From contig NZ_CP012945.1 in NCBI RefSeq assembly GCF_001402915.1, forward strand, positions 2,395,501 to 2,459,500: DNA of 64,000 nt, read 5' to 3'. The notes beneath the pieces were generated by a model, which saw nothing but the letters and a program-made list of their open reading frames with translations, did not search any database and was not told the origin of the DNA. Origin of the DNA: Devosia sp. A16. Lineage in GTDB: Bacteria; Pseudomonadota; Alphaproteobacteria; Rhizobiales; Devosiaceae. Shown in pieces: positions 35,163-43,817 of this stretch (position 1 is its first letter; each line of letters begins with the position of its first letter). A program made the position numbers and the translations under genes.

Positions 35163-35720
35163 TTAGTTGGTGAACACCGCCAGCGAACCGTCCGCCGCGA
35201 CGCCGATGGCGATCACATCCTCGGCCGCCGTATTATTGGCCTCCAGCCAGGCGTTGAGCGCCACGTTCGACGCCAGCGCGACGTGCAGGTCGTCGATCTC
35301 GTCGGCGTTGCTGTCGAGCGCGAGCTCGAGGGCGGCGGCATTGTCCGCATTGATCCAGCCCCCGACATCATAGGCCGTGCCGTCGATTTCCGTCAGGTTA
35401 GCGAGGCTGGTTTCGCTCCAGTGGCTGGCTTCGATCAGCCCGATCACCACCGCCAGCTCATCACCGGCCGTTAAGGACTGGGCTGCAGAGCCATTGGCGG
35501 AGAGGCTGGCCTCCGTGCTATTGGTGGTGCCGAGGTGATCCTGCCCCAGACTGGCTGTTGCGTCGATGCCGGTGGCAACGCCGAGTGAGAGTCCGCTCTC
35601 GCCTGAGCTTGCCGATGCGTTGCCGCCGACCGAGAGGCCGAGGCCGACATCGAGCGCCATGGCGGGCGCGCCGAGCATGCACAGACAAGCAAAAGCTGCG
35701 GCAAGGGTACGGGTTTTCAT
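35163..35720 (-). CDS. Secreted Ala/Asp-rich protein of unknown function
   Basis: The ATG at 35720 (MKTRTLAAAFACLCMLGAPA) is chosen because it yields a clean signal peptide cleaved near AMA-LDVG; an upstream in-frame ATG would bury it. The 185-residue precursor has no family I recognise. The mature N-terminus LDVGLGLSVGGNASASSG resembles QVGLGLDLGGLGS in the divergent neighbour's product. The C-terminal half is acidic, rich in Ala, Asn and Asp, with IGLIEASHWSETSLANL and NAWLEANNTAAEDVIAIGV. No Cys remains after cleavage. It is probably periplasmic or surface-exposed. Its divergent position next to the two-component operon hints at coregulation. Confidence 0.7.
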   Translation of the reverse strand: MKTRTLAAAFACLCMLGAPAMALDVGLGLSVGGNASASSGESGLSLGVATGIDATASLGQDHLGTTNSTEASLSANGSAAQSLTAGDELAVVIGLIEASHWSETSLANLTEIDGTAYDVGGWINADNAAALELALDSNADEIDDLHVALASNVALNAWLEANNTAAEDVIAIGVAADGSLAVFTN

Positions 35721-35832
35721 GTTGATGGCTCCGTTGCAATTGATGCGTCGAGGAGCCTCAAGGATTCGGCCTGACATGTTCATGAGATCGTTGTCAGCCA
35801 ATCGTCAGGGTCGGGAATGTAATCTGCGGCGC

Positions 35833-36327
35833 ATGCTCCCCATCACACCGAATCGCTGGTTCTGGCTCGTCGTCGCCTGCCTTGCCGGGTTGTCGTTCTC
35901 TTCCCCCGCCACGGCGCAGGTCGGCCTCGGTCTCGATCTGGGGGGGCTCGGCAGCGTCGATGTCGATATTGGTGGCGATGCGGGGCTGGGCGTGGACGTC
36001 GATCTTGGCGGCGGCAATGGCGGCGGCGGGCTCGGCGTCGATCTCGACATCGGCGGTTCGGGCGGCAATGGCGGGCTGGGCCTCGAGACGGCCGGCAAGC
36101 CGCTCGGTCAGAAGGCGGCGTTGCAGGCGGTGCGCAGCGGCAGGGCGCTCCCCATGGAAGAGATCATGCTGCGCGCCAAGCTGTTGACCGACGGCGAGAT
36201 CATCGACGCCCAGTTAGTGTCGCTGCAAGATGTGTTGCTGTATGAGATCAAGGCGCTGGGTAAGTCCGGCGACGTGAGCGAACTGTATTTCCTTGCCCAG
36301 TCGGGTGAGTATCTCGACCTGAACTGA
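35833..36327 (+). CDS. Secreted Gly/Asp-rich protein with PepSY-like C-terminus
   Basis: The ATG at 35833 gives 164 residues with a signal peptide (WFWLVVACLAGLSFSSPATA). Residues ~30-95 are a low-complexity Gly/Asp/Val-rich stretch (repeats of VDLGG, VDIGG, GGNGG), which could bind calcium or span the wall. The last ~60 residues (AKLLTDGEIIDAQLVSLQDV, then YEIKALGKSGDV) fit the PepSY pattern found in periplasmic protease-inhibitor and sensor-associated proteins. It begins the operon with the response regulator and kinase, 7 bases before the regulator. It may feed a signal to the kinase, which is inference. Confidence 0.75.
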   Translation: MLPITPNRWFWLVVACLAGLSFSSPATAQVGLGLDLGGLGSVDVDIGGDAGLGVDVDLGGGNGGGGLGVDLDIGGSGGNGGLGLETAGKPLGQKAALQAVRSGRALPMEEIMLRAKLLTDGEIIDAQLVSLQDVLLYEIKALGKSGDVSELYFLAQSGEYLDLN

Positions 36328-36334
36328 GTTTCAC

Positions 36335-37000
36335 ATGCGCGTACTGGTTGCCGAAGACGACCGCCGGATCGCCGAAGCCCTTGCCGCTGCCTTGCAGGCG
36401 GCCGGCTTCGTGGCGGAGGTCGAAGCGGACGGCGAAGAGGCCTGGTATCGCGGCGACACCGAAGAGTTCGATGCCATTATCCTCGATCTCGGCCTGCCGA
36501 CGCTCGACGGCTTGACCGTTCTCAAGCGCTGGCGCAAGGCGGGTCGCACCGGACCGGTGCTGATCCTGACGGCGCGCGGCCATTGGGAGGAGCGCGTCGA
36601 AGGCATCGAGGCCGGTGCCGACGATTATGTCGTCAAGCCCTTCCGGGTCGAGGAAGTGGTGGCCCGCATCCGCGCCATCGTGCGCCGCGCCGGCGGCTTT
36701 GCCTCGTCGCGGGTCGAGATCGACGACCTGGTGCTCGATACCCGCGCCATGCAGGTGACTCGCGACGGCATCCCGATCAGCTTGAGCCCGCAGGAGTATC
36801 GGCTGTTCGCCTACCTGGCGCATCAGCGCGGCCGGGTGGTGTCGCAGATGGAGATCACCGAGCATCTCTACGCGCAGGATTTCGAGCGCGAATCCAACTC
36901 CATCGAAGTGCTGGTCGGCCGGGTGCGCCGCCGCCTCGGCACCGACATCATCAAGACCCGTCGCGGCTTCGGCTACTATATGGGGACGCTCGAGGAATGA
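36335..37000 (+). CDS. OmpR/PhoP-family response regulator
   Basis: The 221-residue protein has a receiver domain (residues 1-115) with the acidic pair in VAEDDRRIAE, phosphoacceptor Asp in AIILDLGLPTLDG, Thr in ILTARG and Lys in DDYVVKPF. The C-terminal winged helix (PISLSPQEYRLFAYLAHQRG and SIEVLVGRVRRRLG) is the OmpR DNA-binding type. It is coupled to the downstream kinase by an ATGA overlap. Its partner has a PhoQ-like core, so Mg, pH or antimicrobial-peptide stress are reasonable signals, but the PepSY-like protein upstream suggests an envelope signal. Confidence 0.95.
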   Translation: MRVLVAEDDRRIAEALAAALQAAGFVAEVEADGEEAWYRGDTEEFDAIILDLGLPTLDGLTVLKRWRKAGRTGPVLILTARGHWEERVEGIEAGADDYVVKPFRVEEVVARIRAIVRRAGGFASSRVEIDDLVLDTRAMQVTRDGIPISLSPQEYRLFAYLAHQRGRVVSQMEITEHLYAQDFERESNSIEVLVGRVRRRLGTDIIKTRRGFGYYMGTLEE

Positions 37001-38361
37001 ATCCGCGCTCGCTGCGCCTGCGCCTGCTGGGCGGCGCGGCGCTGTGGATCGTCCTCGCATTGCTGATTGCCGGCCTCGCCATCGGCTGGATGTTCACCGG
37101 CAATGTCGAGCGCTCGATGCGCGACGGTCTGACCGCCAGCCTCAACCGGCTGGTCGCGCAGATCGATCCCGTGGCGGAAGAACCAGTGCAGGGCGACGCG
37201 CTGCCCGACCCCCGCTACGCCATTCCGCTCTCGGGCATCTACTGGCAGGTCGAGGCCGTAGCTTCCGACGATTCCTGGCGCTCGCGTTCCCTCGGCGATC
37301 ACGTGCTGGAGACCGGCTCGGCGGTTGCCCCTGATGGCGCCGAGCGCTTCGGTACGCTCACCGGGCCCGGCGCGCAGCCGCTGTCCGCCATGGTCCGCCA
37401 AGTCAGCTTCGCCTCCGATGCGGGGCCGCGGGTATTCCGCGTCACCCTGGCCGAGGACCGGGCGCTGCTCGACGAGTCGATCCGCCGCTTCGGCGGCGAT
37501 CTGATGCTGGCTTTGGCCGTGCTCGGGGTGGCGCTGATCCTTGCCGCCTGGCTGCAGGTGCAACTGGGGCTGAAGCCGCTCGAGCACCTGCGCGAAGGCA
37601 TCGGCGCCGTCCGCCGCGGCGAGGTGCAGAAGCTGCCGCCGCGCTATCCGGCCGAAGTGCTGCCGCTGGTGGGCGAGGTCAACGAACTGTTGAGCCAGCA
37701 GCAGAAATCCATGGAGTTTGCCCGGGCCCGCGCCGCCGACCTGGCGCATGGGCTGAAGACCCCGCTCTCGGTGCTGCGCAACCTCGCCGCCCACATGCAG
37801 GCCACCGGCCACGCCGAAGCCGGTGAACAGGTCGATCAGATCGTCGGCGAGATGGATGACCGGGTCGAGTACCAGCTGCGCCTGTCGCGGCTCAGGATGC
37901 GGACCCGGGCCCATCAGCTCAGCGCTTCGCTCAACGAGACGGTGGACCGCACCATCGCGGTGCTGAGCCGCACCCAGGAGGGCGAGGAACTCGACTGGCA
38001 GGTCGAGCTGGCGGCGGGGCTGACGGTCGATATCGATCCGCATGACCTGATGGAACTGATCGGCGTCATCCTCGAAAACGCCGCCAAATGGGGCAAATCC
38101 CGGGTGCAGGTTGTCGGCCGGGCCGTCGGCGAGTTCGTCGAGATCACCATTTCCGACGATGGTCCCGGTCTCACCGAAGAGCAGATCGCCAGACTCGGTG
38201 TGCGTGGCCAGCGCCACGATGAAAGCCGGCGCGGCTCGGGCCTGGGGCTCGCCATCGCCCTCGAGGTGGTGGCGCTCAATGCCGGCAACGTGCACTTCGC
38301 CCGGGCGCCGGAGGGCGGCCTGGCGGTCACGGTCCGCCTGCCGCGCGCTTTAGCTGGTTAA
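36997..38361 (+). CDS. PhoQ-like sensor histidine kinase
   Basis: The ATG at 36997 overlaps the regulator stop, giving 454 residues. Membrane segments at ~10-32 and ~170-190 flank a periplasmic sensor of ~140 residues. A HAMP-like linker follows (LEHLREGIGAVRRGEVQKL), then the H-box RAADLAHGLKTPLSVL with the phosphorylated His, and the ATPase domain with N-box LIGVILENAAKWGKS, ISDDGPG and GSGLGLAI. The FARARAADLAHGLKTPL form is that of PhoQ-type kinases. It phosphorylates the regulator encoded immediately upstream. Confidence 0.95.
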   Translation: MNPRSLRLRLLGGAALWIVLALLIAGLAIGWMFTGNVERSMRDGLTASLNRLVAQIDPVAEEPVQGDALPDPRYAIPLSGIYWQVEAVASDDSWRSRSLGDHVLETGSAVAPDGAERFGTLTGPGAQPLSAMVRQVSFASDAGPRVFRVTLAEDRALLDESIRRFGGDLMLALAVLGVALILAAWLQVQLGLKPLEHLREGIGAVRRGEVQKLPPRYPAEVLPLVGEVNELLSQQQKSMEFARARAADLAHGLKTPLSVLRNLAAHMQATGHAEAGEQVDQIVGEMDDRVEYQLRLSRLRMRTRAHQLSASLNETVDRTIAVLSRTQEGEELDWQVELAAGLTVDIDPHDLMELIGVILENAAKWGKSRVQVVGRAVGEFVEITISDDGPGLTEEQIARLGVRGQRHDESRRGSGLGLAIALEVVALNAGNVHFARAPEGGLAVTVRLPRALAG

Positions 38362-38489
38362 CTCCCGGTTACCCGATTGGCCGGAAATCACGGCGCTTTG
38401 GAACGAAGCCGTGAGCCTTTTCGCGTACATCGATACGGGCCGGCCGAATGCCGGCGTCGCCGCCACTCTGGCCGCACAGTGAGGATTTC

Positions 38490-39569
38490 GTGCTCCGGCG
38501 TACCGAAAAGATCGCTTTCAAGGATGACAGCGAGACCAGCGAAGCCCTGCGGCCGGAGCTGCCGCGGACCGCGGCCCTCAAGGCCGATCCGGAAGTGCTC
38601 GATAAGGTACTGGCCGAGGTCACCTGGACGCCGCCGCCGACCCGAACCGAACGCCGCAATCTCGATGCCTGGCGCAACGAGGCGCTGCAGACCGTGGTCA
38701 CCCACGATCGCCGCAAGGGCGATCGCCGGCAGCCCGCGCCGCCGCCGCCCCGGCTGGGTTGGCGCTGGAAAATTCCGCCCTCCCGTCTGGCGCTCCTGGC
38801 GGTGGCGCTGGTCGCCGGTGGGCTCGCCGCCTATCTCACCACGCAGACCAACCAGCCGGTGGCGCAGCCCGTCCCCGAGACGGTGACGCAGGTGGTGCCG
38901 GAGGCCCGGGTCCAGGTGCTGGCGGCGAGGACCAGTATCGGCCTCGGCCAGCGGCTGACGCCGGAAACGGTCGAGTGGATCGATTGGCCCGAGGGGGCAG
39001 TGCGTCCCGAATACATCACCACGACCGCAAGGCCCGACGCCATCACCGAGATGAACGGCGCGGTGGCGCGTTTCGAGTTCCTGCCCGGCGAGCCGATCCG
39101 CGCCGACAAGCTGGCACGCGGGGCCGACGGTTATCTTTCGGCCGTGCTCGACAGCGGCACGCGCGCCGTCTCCGTGACGGTTTCCGCGTCCTCGGCTTCG
39201 GGGGGCTTCATCGTTCCCAACGATCGCGTCGATGTGGTGTTGACCCGCAGCCCCGCAAGCGAAGGCGGCCAGCAGGTTTCGGACACCATCCTCGGCAATG
39301 TCCGGGTGCTGGCGATCAACACCCGGCTGGGCGAAACCGGTTCGACCGGTGCGCCGGCCGATCCGGAGAATCCGCGGGCCGAGATCTTTGCCAACGAGGC
39401 GATCGCCACTTTGCAGCTCGACCCGGCTCAGTCCGAGATCATCATCAATGCATCGACTCTCGGCCGCCTGACCCTGGTGCTGCGGCCGCTGGTCGACACC
39501 GCCGAAGCGGGCGACGCGCGCAGCGCCAACCAGGCGATCCGCATCTCCAGCCCGTTCTGGGCCAAATAG
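38490..39569 (+). CDS. cpaB: Flp/Tad pilus assembly protein CpaB with N-terminal extension
   Basis: The GTG at 38490 has a GAGGA ribosome-binding site 5 bases upstream and gives 359 residues; an earlier ATG at 38448 lacks one. A membrane segment (SRLALLAVALVAGGLAAYL) is followed by the SAF domain (VQVLAARTSIGLGQRLTPET) and an RcpC/CpaB C-terminal domain (GTRAVSVTVSASSASGGFIV, NDRVDVVLTR). CpaB joins secretin and inner-membrane parts of the Tad pilus machine. Most CpaB proteins begin at the membrane segment, whereas here ~90 charged and proline-rich cytoplasmic residues precede it. No cpaA is adjacent. Confidence 0.88.
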   Translation: MLRRTEKIAFKDDSETSEALRPELPRTAALKADPEVLDKVLAEVTWTPPPTRTERRNLDAWRNEALQTVVTHDRRKGDRRQPAPPPPRLGWRWKIPPSRLALLAVALVAGGLAAYLTTQTNQPVAQPVPETVTQVVPEARVQVLAARTSIGLGQRLTPETVEWIDWPEGAVRPEYITTTARPDAITEMNGAVARFEFLPGEPIRADKLARGADGYLSAVLDSGTRAVSVTVSASSASGGFIVPNDRVDVVLTRSPASEGGQQVSDTILGNVRVLAINTRLGETGSTGAPADPENPRAEIFANEAIATLQLDPAQSEIIINASTLGRLTLVLRPLVDTAEAGDARSANQAIRISSPFWAK

Positions 39570-39667
39570 CTGGCGCGGCGGCCGCCGCCCGGCGCTCGTT
39601 TCCGACGCCGTTAAATCGCCGTTGACCCGGTCCTGCTAGAACTTTGCCGTTGCTTGAGAACGTTAGC

Positions 39668-41086
39668 ATGTACAAGATATCCACAAACCGGGGCTTCGGC
39701 AGAATGCTGCTGTCCCAGTCACTTAGGGCGATGCTGGGCGCCGCCGTGCTGCTCGCCGCGTTGCTGGGGGCGGGTGTCGCTCCGGCGCTGGCGCAGACCG
39801 TCAACTACGATCTGAAAACCACTTCGGTGATGCGGATCAAGCTGCCGGTGTCGCAGGCGGTCACCGTGGTGATCTCCGACGCCGTCGGCAAGATCGTTTC
39901 GGCCGATCCGGCGATTGCCGATGCCCAGCCGATCACCGACAAGTCGCTCTACCTGGTCGGCAAGGCCTTCGGCACCACGACGGTGAACCTGTTCTCGGCG
40001 GATGGCGCGCCGGTGGGCCTGCTGGCGGTGGAAGTCGGCGCCGACACCGCCGACATCGCCCGCTCGATCCGGGCCGCGGTTCCAAATTCCAACGTCAAGG
40101 TCAGCACCGTCAACGGGCGAGTGAAGCTGGGGGGCAGCGTCAGCGACGCGGTCACCATGCAGAAGGTGCTCGAAATCGTCGATCAATATGGCAGCCCCGC
40201 GGTGATCAACACCATGACGCTCAGCGGCGGCCAGCAGGTCAATCTCGAGGTCCGCATCCTCGAAGCGCAACGCGACGCCGGCCGCGAACTGGGCGTGCAA
40301 TGGGGCGGCAGCATCGGCGGCGTTTCGACCAGCATCAGTGGCGGCCCGTCCGATCCGGCCAGCGGCTCGTTCGCCAGCTTCGTCACCAACATCATTTCGA
40401 CCGGCGGCGGCATCAACCTCAACGCCACCATCAACGCGCTCGAGAGCAAGCGCCTGGTGCGTACCCTGGCGGAGCCGAACCTCACGACGCTCTCCGGCGT
40501 CAGCGCCAGCTTCCTCGCCGGCGGCCAGGTGCCGATCCGCACCAACGACCAGAACAACAACGCCACGCTCAGTTATCGCGATTTCGGCGTGCGTCTGGTG
40601 TTCCAGCCGGTGGTGCTCGAGGGCGACCGCATCCAGATTCACCTGACCCCGGAGGTCAGCGGCATCAACGGCTTCACCACCTCGGGCGACCCGGTGTTCA
40701 ACACCCGCAACCTCGACGCCACGGTGGAGCTGCGCGATGGCCAGAGCTTCTCGGTGGCGGGTCTGCTGCAGAGCAACACCAACCTCAACCAGAACCAGTT
40801 GCCATGGCTCGGCGATGTGCCGATCCTGGGCTCGCTGTTCAAATCCTCCGGTTTCCAAAAACACGATACCGAACTGGTGGTGATCGTCACCCCGCGCCTC
40901 GTGCAGCCGAGTGCTCCCGGGCAGGTCGCCGCTACGCCGCTCGACGCCACCCAGCCTGCCAACGACCTCGAGTTCTTCGCGCTTGGCCAGATGGAAGTGA
41001 CGCCAAAGATGATCAAGCGCTTCGAGACCGGCAGTGGCGTCATTGGCCCCTATGGCTACATCATCGATCTGAGGAGCGGCAGTTGA
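39668..41086 (+). CDS. cpaC: Tad/Flp pilus secretin CpaC (RcpA)
   Basis: The ATG at 39668 gives 472 residues with a signal peptide ending APALA-QTVNY. The N-terminal domain (LPVSQAVTVVISDAVGKIVS) is the Tad secretin N-domain; a BON domain follows (DTADIARSIRAAVPNSNVKV). The secretin core has VNLEVRILEAQRDAGRELGV, NLNATINALESKRLVRTLAE, PNLTTLSG and the closing SVAGLLQSNTNLNQNQLPWLG. It forms the outer-membrane ring through which Flp pili pass. It follows cpaB by 98 bases and its stop overlaps the TTG start of a small lipoprotein gene. Confidence 0.95.
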   Translation: MYKISTNRGFGRMLLSQSLRAMLGAAVLLAALLGAGVAPALAQTVNYDLKTTSVMRIKLPVSQAVTVVISDAVGKIVSADPAIADAQPITDKSLYLVGKAFGTTTVNLFSADGAPVGLLAVEVGADTADIARSIRAAVPNSNVKVSTVNGRVKLGGSVSDAVTMQKVLEIVDQYGSPAVINTMTLSGGQQVNLEVRILEAQRDAGRELGVQWGGSIGGVSTSISGGPSDPASGSFASFVTNIISTGGGINLNATINALESKRLVRTLAEPNLTTLSGVSASFLAGGQVPIRTNDQNNNATLSYRDFGVRLVFQPVVLEGDRIQIHLTPEVSGINGFTTSGDPVFNTRNLDATVELRDGQSFSVAGLLQSNTNLNQNQLPWLGDVPILGSLFKSSGFQKHDTELVVIVTPRLVQPSAPGQVAATPLDATQPANDLEFFALGQMEVTPKMIKRFETGSGVIGPYGYIIDLRSGS

Positions 41087-41322
41087 GCACGGTGACGGTT
41101 GCCCGTGCCGCCGTGTTGCTGGCCGTGGTCACGGCGCTGAGCGGCTGCAGCTACGACTATCGTCAACGCACCGACCGGGTTGCCTATAGCGCCGGTGACG
41201 CGGTCAGGGCCAACCTGGCGCGTGAAACCAGCAATCCGAGCCGCGGCTCAATGTACTCGACCGGCGGGCTGGGCCAGAACGGCCCGGTCGTCGTCGGCGG
41301 CGGCACAGCCCCGACGCCGTAG
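41083..41322 (+). CDS. Small lipoprotein in the Tad pilus locus
   Basis: The TTG start at 41083 overlaps the cpaC stop (TTGA) and has GAGGAG 7 bases upstream. The 79-residue protein has a lipobox, LSGCSYDYRQR, so it is likely anchored at the outer membrane through Cys22. The rest is Gly/Asn/Ser-rich and disordered, ending GGTAPTP. In other Tad loci a larger lipoprotein, CpaD, follows cpaC. This product begins like CpaD (YDYRQRTDRV) but stops after ~80 residues, so it may be a minimal or truncated relative. Translation coupling supports a role as secretin pilotin or partner (inference). Confidence 0.78.
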   Translation: MSTVTVARAAVLLAVVTALSGCSYDYRQRTDRVAYSAGDAVRANLARETSNPSRGSMYSTGGLGQNGPVVVGGGTAPTP

Positions 41323-41449
41323 CGGCATGCCGTCAACCAGCATCGTGGGTGTGGCGCACCATGGTCCGGGACCGGGCCACACCGACGCGATCCAATCGTG
41401 CAATGCTCCAGATCCGGATGCACGGACGAGCAGAGGTTGCTGAAGTCAT

Positions 41450-41486
41450 CGCGATGGGCTCCGGCCTTCGCCGGGGTGGCATCGCG
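41450..41486. repeat. Intergenic hairpin between cpa and TPR genes
   Basis: CGCGATG and CATCGCG form the outer stem and CCGGC/GCCGG the inner one, around CTTC. It is a strong local hairpin in the 214-base gap between convergent genes. It lacks a T-run. It may be a fragment of a dispersed repeat of the CTCCGGCCTTCGCCGG type. Confidence 0.5.
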
Positions 41487-41536
41487 GAGAGGGCAAGCCC
41501 AGGGTCGCGGAAGGCCGCAGCCTGACGTTTTCCGCC

Positions 41537-42067
41537 TCAGGCGCGGGAGCCGGCTGCCGCGCTTTGCAGGATCTGGATGTTGTTGGCGACCACCAGGTTG
41601 TCCGGCTCCAGCTTCTGCGCCTTGCGGAAATTCTTCAGCGCCTCGGTCAGGTTGCCGCGCAGCATGTAGGAATAGCCGACATTGTTGAAGTACTGGGCCG
41701 TGCCGCCGGTCATCTGGTAGAGCGAGGCATAGACCCGGTCGGACAGGTCGAACCGGCCCAGTCGGTCATAGGAGGCGCTGAGCCCGACATAGCCCTCCGC
41801 CTGGTTCGGCGCCAGCTCGACCGCGCGTTTGTAGAACGCCGCCGCGTAGCCGAAATTGTCGTTGCGGAAATGCGCCCGCGCCTCGGTCAGCGCGCCCTCG
41901 GCAGTGTAGGTCTCGATATTGGAGATTTCGGCGACCGCCAGCTTGTTGCTGCCGAAGCTGCTCATCCCCGCCGAACTGCAACCACTCAGCGGCAGCGCCA
42001 CCATGACCAGAGCGGCCAGCCCATGCCGAGCCAACCCGCGAAACGACCTGCCCTTACGGCGATACAT
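41537..42067 (-). CDS. TPR-repeat lipoprotein (TadD-like)
   Basis: The 176-residue protein has a signal peptide and lipobox (LPLSGCSSAG, Cys ~30). Two to three tetratricopeptide repeats follow: ARAHFRNDNFGYAAAFYKRA, ELAPNQAEGYVGLSASYDRL and AQYFNNVGYSYMLRGNLTEA. It is most like TadD, an outer-membrane-associated TPR lipoprotein of Tad machinery. Its position beside cpaB-cpaC supports this, although it is on the opposite strand. It is likely transcribed from its own promoter. Confidence 0.85.
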   Translation of the reverse strand: MYRRKGRSFRGLARHGLAALVMVALPLSGCSSAGMSSFGSNKLAVAEISNIETYTAEGALTEARAHFRNDNFGYAAAFYKRAVELAPNQAEGYVGLSASYDRLGRFDLSDRVYASLYQMTGGTAQYFNNVGYSYMLRGNLTEALKNFRKAQKLEPDNLVVANNIQILQSAAAGSRA

Positions 42068-42186
42068 GTCTCAATGCCCCCATCGAGGGGCCCGCTTCTG
42101 CGGACCTTGCGATGCGACGCTAGGCGCCGCAGGGATACCGCTTCGTAAACGCCGTGCCCCGGCCGCGAACTAGGCTTAACGGCGGG

Positions 42187-43059
42187 TTATACCCGCTTGG
42201 TGGACAGCACGTCGAAGGTGCGCTCGATGGTCGAAACGGCGCGGTCATAGTCGGCCAGCGCCAGCGCGGCGATCAGGGCGTCGATGATGGCGAGCTGGGC
42301 GATGCGGCTGGTCATCGCCTCGGTGCGGAACTGGGTTTCCCGGGCCAGCGTGTTGAGCACGATATCGGCATGACTGAGGATCGGCGATTTGCCGAAATTG
42401 GTGACCGCGATGGTGGTGGCGCCGGCTTCCTTGGCGAGGCGGGTGGCGGTCAGCGTTTCGATGGTCGAACCCGAGTGCGAGATGGTCAGCACCGTCACGT
42501 CGGGCGTGCAGAGCGCCGCGGTGATTGCCTGCACGTGGCTGTCGACGGTGGCGCGCGAGTTGATGCCGATGCGCAAGAGCCGGTAGTTGGCGTCCTCGGC
42601 GATGGTCGCGGCGCTGCCGATGCCGAACACCTCGACCCGGCTGGCCTTGCTGATGGCGGCGACGGCGCGGCTCAGCTGGCCGAGGTCGAGCGCCTTCTGC
42701 GTATCGTGCAGCGCCTGCAGGTCGGAGCGAAAGATCTTTTCGACCACAGTGCCAAGGTCGTCGTTGGGTTCCAGATCCTCGTGGATGAACTGCACCGGCT
42801 GCACCAGGTCGCGGGCGATGGCGATCTTGACCTGCTGGAAGCCGCGCGCACCGAGCTGCTGGCAGAGGCCGATGACGCTGCCTTCGCTGGAGCCGGAGCG
42901 CTCCGCCACCTCGGTCACCGACATATGGACGACGTCGGCGGCATTGGCGGTGATGAAGTCGGCGATGCGGCCGGCAGTCGGCGGCAGGTTCGGCCTGAGC
43001 GCCGCGATGCGGTCGAGAATGCCGGAAAGCTGGCCCGGTTCGGTGCGATCGGTGTTCAT
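42187..43059 (-). CDS. MurR/RpiR-family transcriptional regulator
   Basis: The 290-residue protein has an N-terminal HTH_6 domain (RIADFITANAADVVHMSVTE, then RSGSSEGSVIGLCQQLG) and a C-terminal SIS domain (RVEVFGIGSAATIAEDANY and VLTISHSGSTIETLTATRLA) that binds a phosphosugar. Such regulators sense sugar phosphates. It overlaps the HAD phosphatase gene by four bases and the pair is divergent from the metallophosphoesterase-importer operon, so it probably controls that operon through the palindrome at 43818-43856. The effector is likely a phosphorylated sugar from the imported compound (inference). Confidence 0.93.
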   Translation of the reverse strand: MNTDRTEPGQLSGILDRIAALRPNLPPTAGRIADFITANAADVVHMSVTEVAERSGSSEGSVIGLCQQLGARGFQQVKIAIARDLVQPVQFIHEDLEPNDDLGTVVEKIFRSDLQALHDTQKALDLGQLSRAVAAISKASRVEVFGIGSAATIAEDANYRLLRIGINSRATVDSHVQAITAALCTPDVTVLTISHSGSTIETLTATRLAKEAGATTIAVTNFGKSPILSHADIVLNTLARETQFRTEAMTSRIAQLAIIDALIAALALADYDRAVSTIERTFDVLSTKRV

Positions 43060-43787
43060 GCGGGCATGAGCTCACGCAGCGCCTCGTTCAGGCCACCCGG
43101 CACCGCCTGCCAGAACGTCATGCCCAGCGCCCGGGCGCCGGCGCCGTCGGTCAGGGGATTGTCGCCGATCATCACGCCTTCTTCCGGCTCGATGCCGAGC
43201 CGTTCGCAGCCCAGCCGGAACAGCGCCGGCTCGGGCTTGCCGATCACTGTATGCGGCACCGGCCCGGCACAGGCAAGCACCGCCGCGGCCAGCGCGCCGG
43301 CTTCCGGCACCGGCTGGCCGCTGGGGCCGGGATGGGTGGTGTCGGGGCAGGCGACATAGAGTTCGGCGCCTGCGGCCATCGCCTCGGCGGCAGCGGCAAG
43401 CTTGCCGTAGTTGAAGCGCCGGTCGCGCGCCACCAGCACCACGTCGGGCTCGGGCAGATCGATATCGAGGCCCAGCCGCCGCCCATAGGCGCGCAGCGGC
43501 GTCGAGCCCAGCACCATCACCGGGGCCCGCGGATGCCGCCGGGCAATGGTCTCGAGGGCACAGGTACCGGCGAGGATGATCCGGTCGGCCGGCACGGCGA
43601 CGCCGAGGTCGGCGAAGCGGCTCATCAGCTGCAGCGGCGTGTGCTCGGAGTCGTTGGAGACGATGGCGAAGCGGCCCTCGAGCCGGCCCAGCAGCTCACG
43701 GGCGCCCGGCAACAGGTGCCGGCCGCTCATCAATGTTCCATCGAGGTCGATGAGATAGCCGCGTGCGGAATGCACATTGGGCAGCAA
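43056..43787 (-). CDS. HAD-IIA family phosphatase (NagD-like)
   Basis: The TTG at 43787 has GGGAG 9 bases upstream, giving 243 residues. The HAD nucleophile motif GYLIDLDGTLMSG supplies both catalytic Asp residues, FAIVSNDSEHT the second motif, and GKPEPALFRLGCERL with MIGDNPLTDGAGARALGM motifs III and IV. The class IIA cap lies between residues ~75 and 180. NagD-like enzymes dephosphorylate nucleotides and sugar phosphates such as UMP or glycolate-like esters. It precedes the RpiR gene in a two-gene operon, which suggests the phosphatase and the regulator see the same phosphosugar. Confidence 0.9.
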   Translation of the reverse strand: MLPNVHSARGYLIDLDGTLMSGRHLLPGARELLGRLEGRFAIVSNDSEHTPLQLMSRFADLGVAVPADRIILAGTCALETIARRHPRAPVMVLGSTPLRAYGRRLGLDIDLPEPDVVLVARDRRFNYGKLAAAAEAMAAGAELYVACPDTTHPGPSGQPVPEAGALAAAVLACAGPVPHTVIGKPEPALFRLGCERLGIEPEEGVMIGDNPLTDGAGARALGMTFWQAVPGGLNEALRELMPA

Positions 43788-43817
43788 TGTCGGTTCTCCC
43801 GCTGATTTGCCTCAGGA

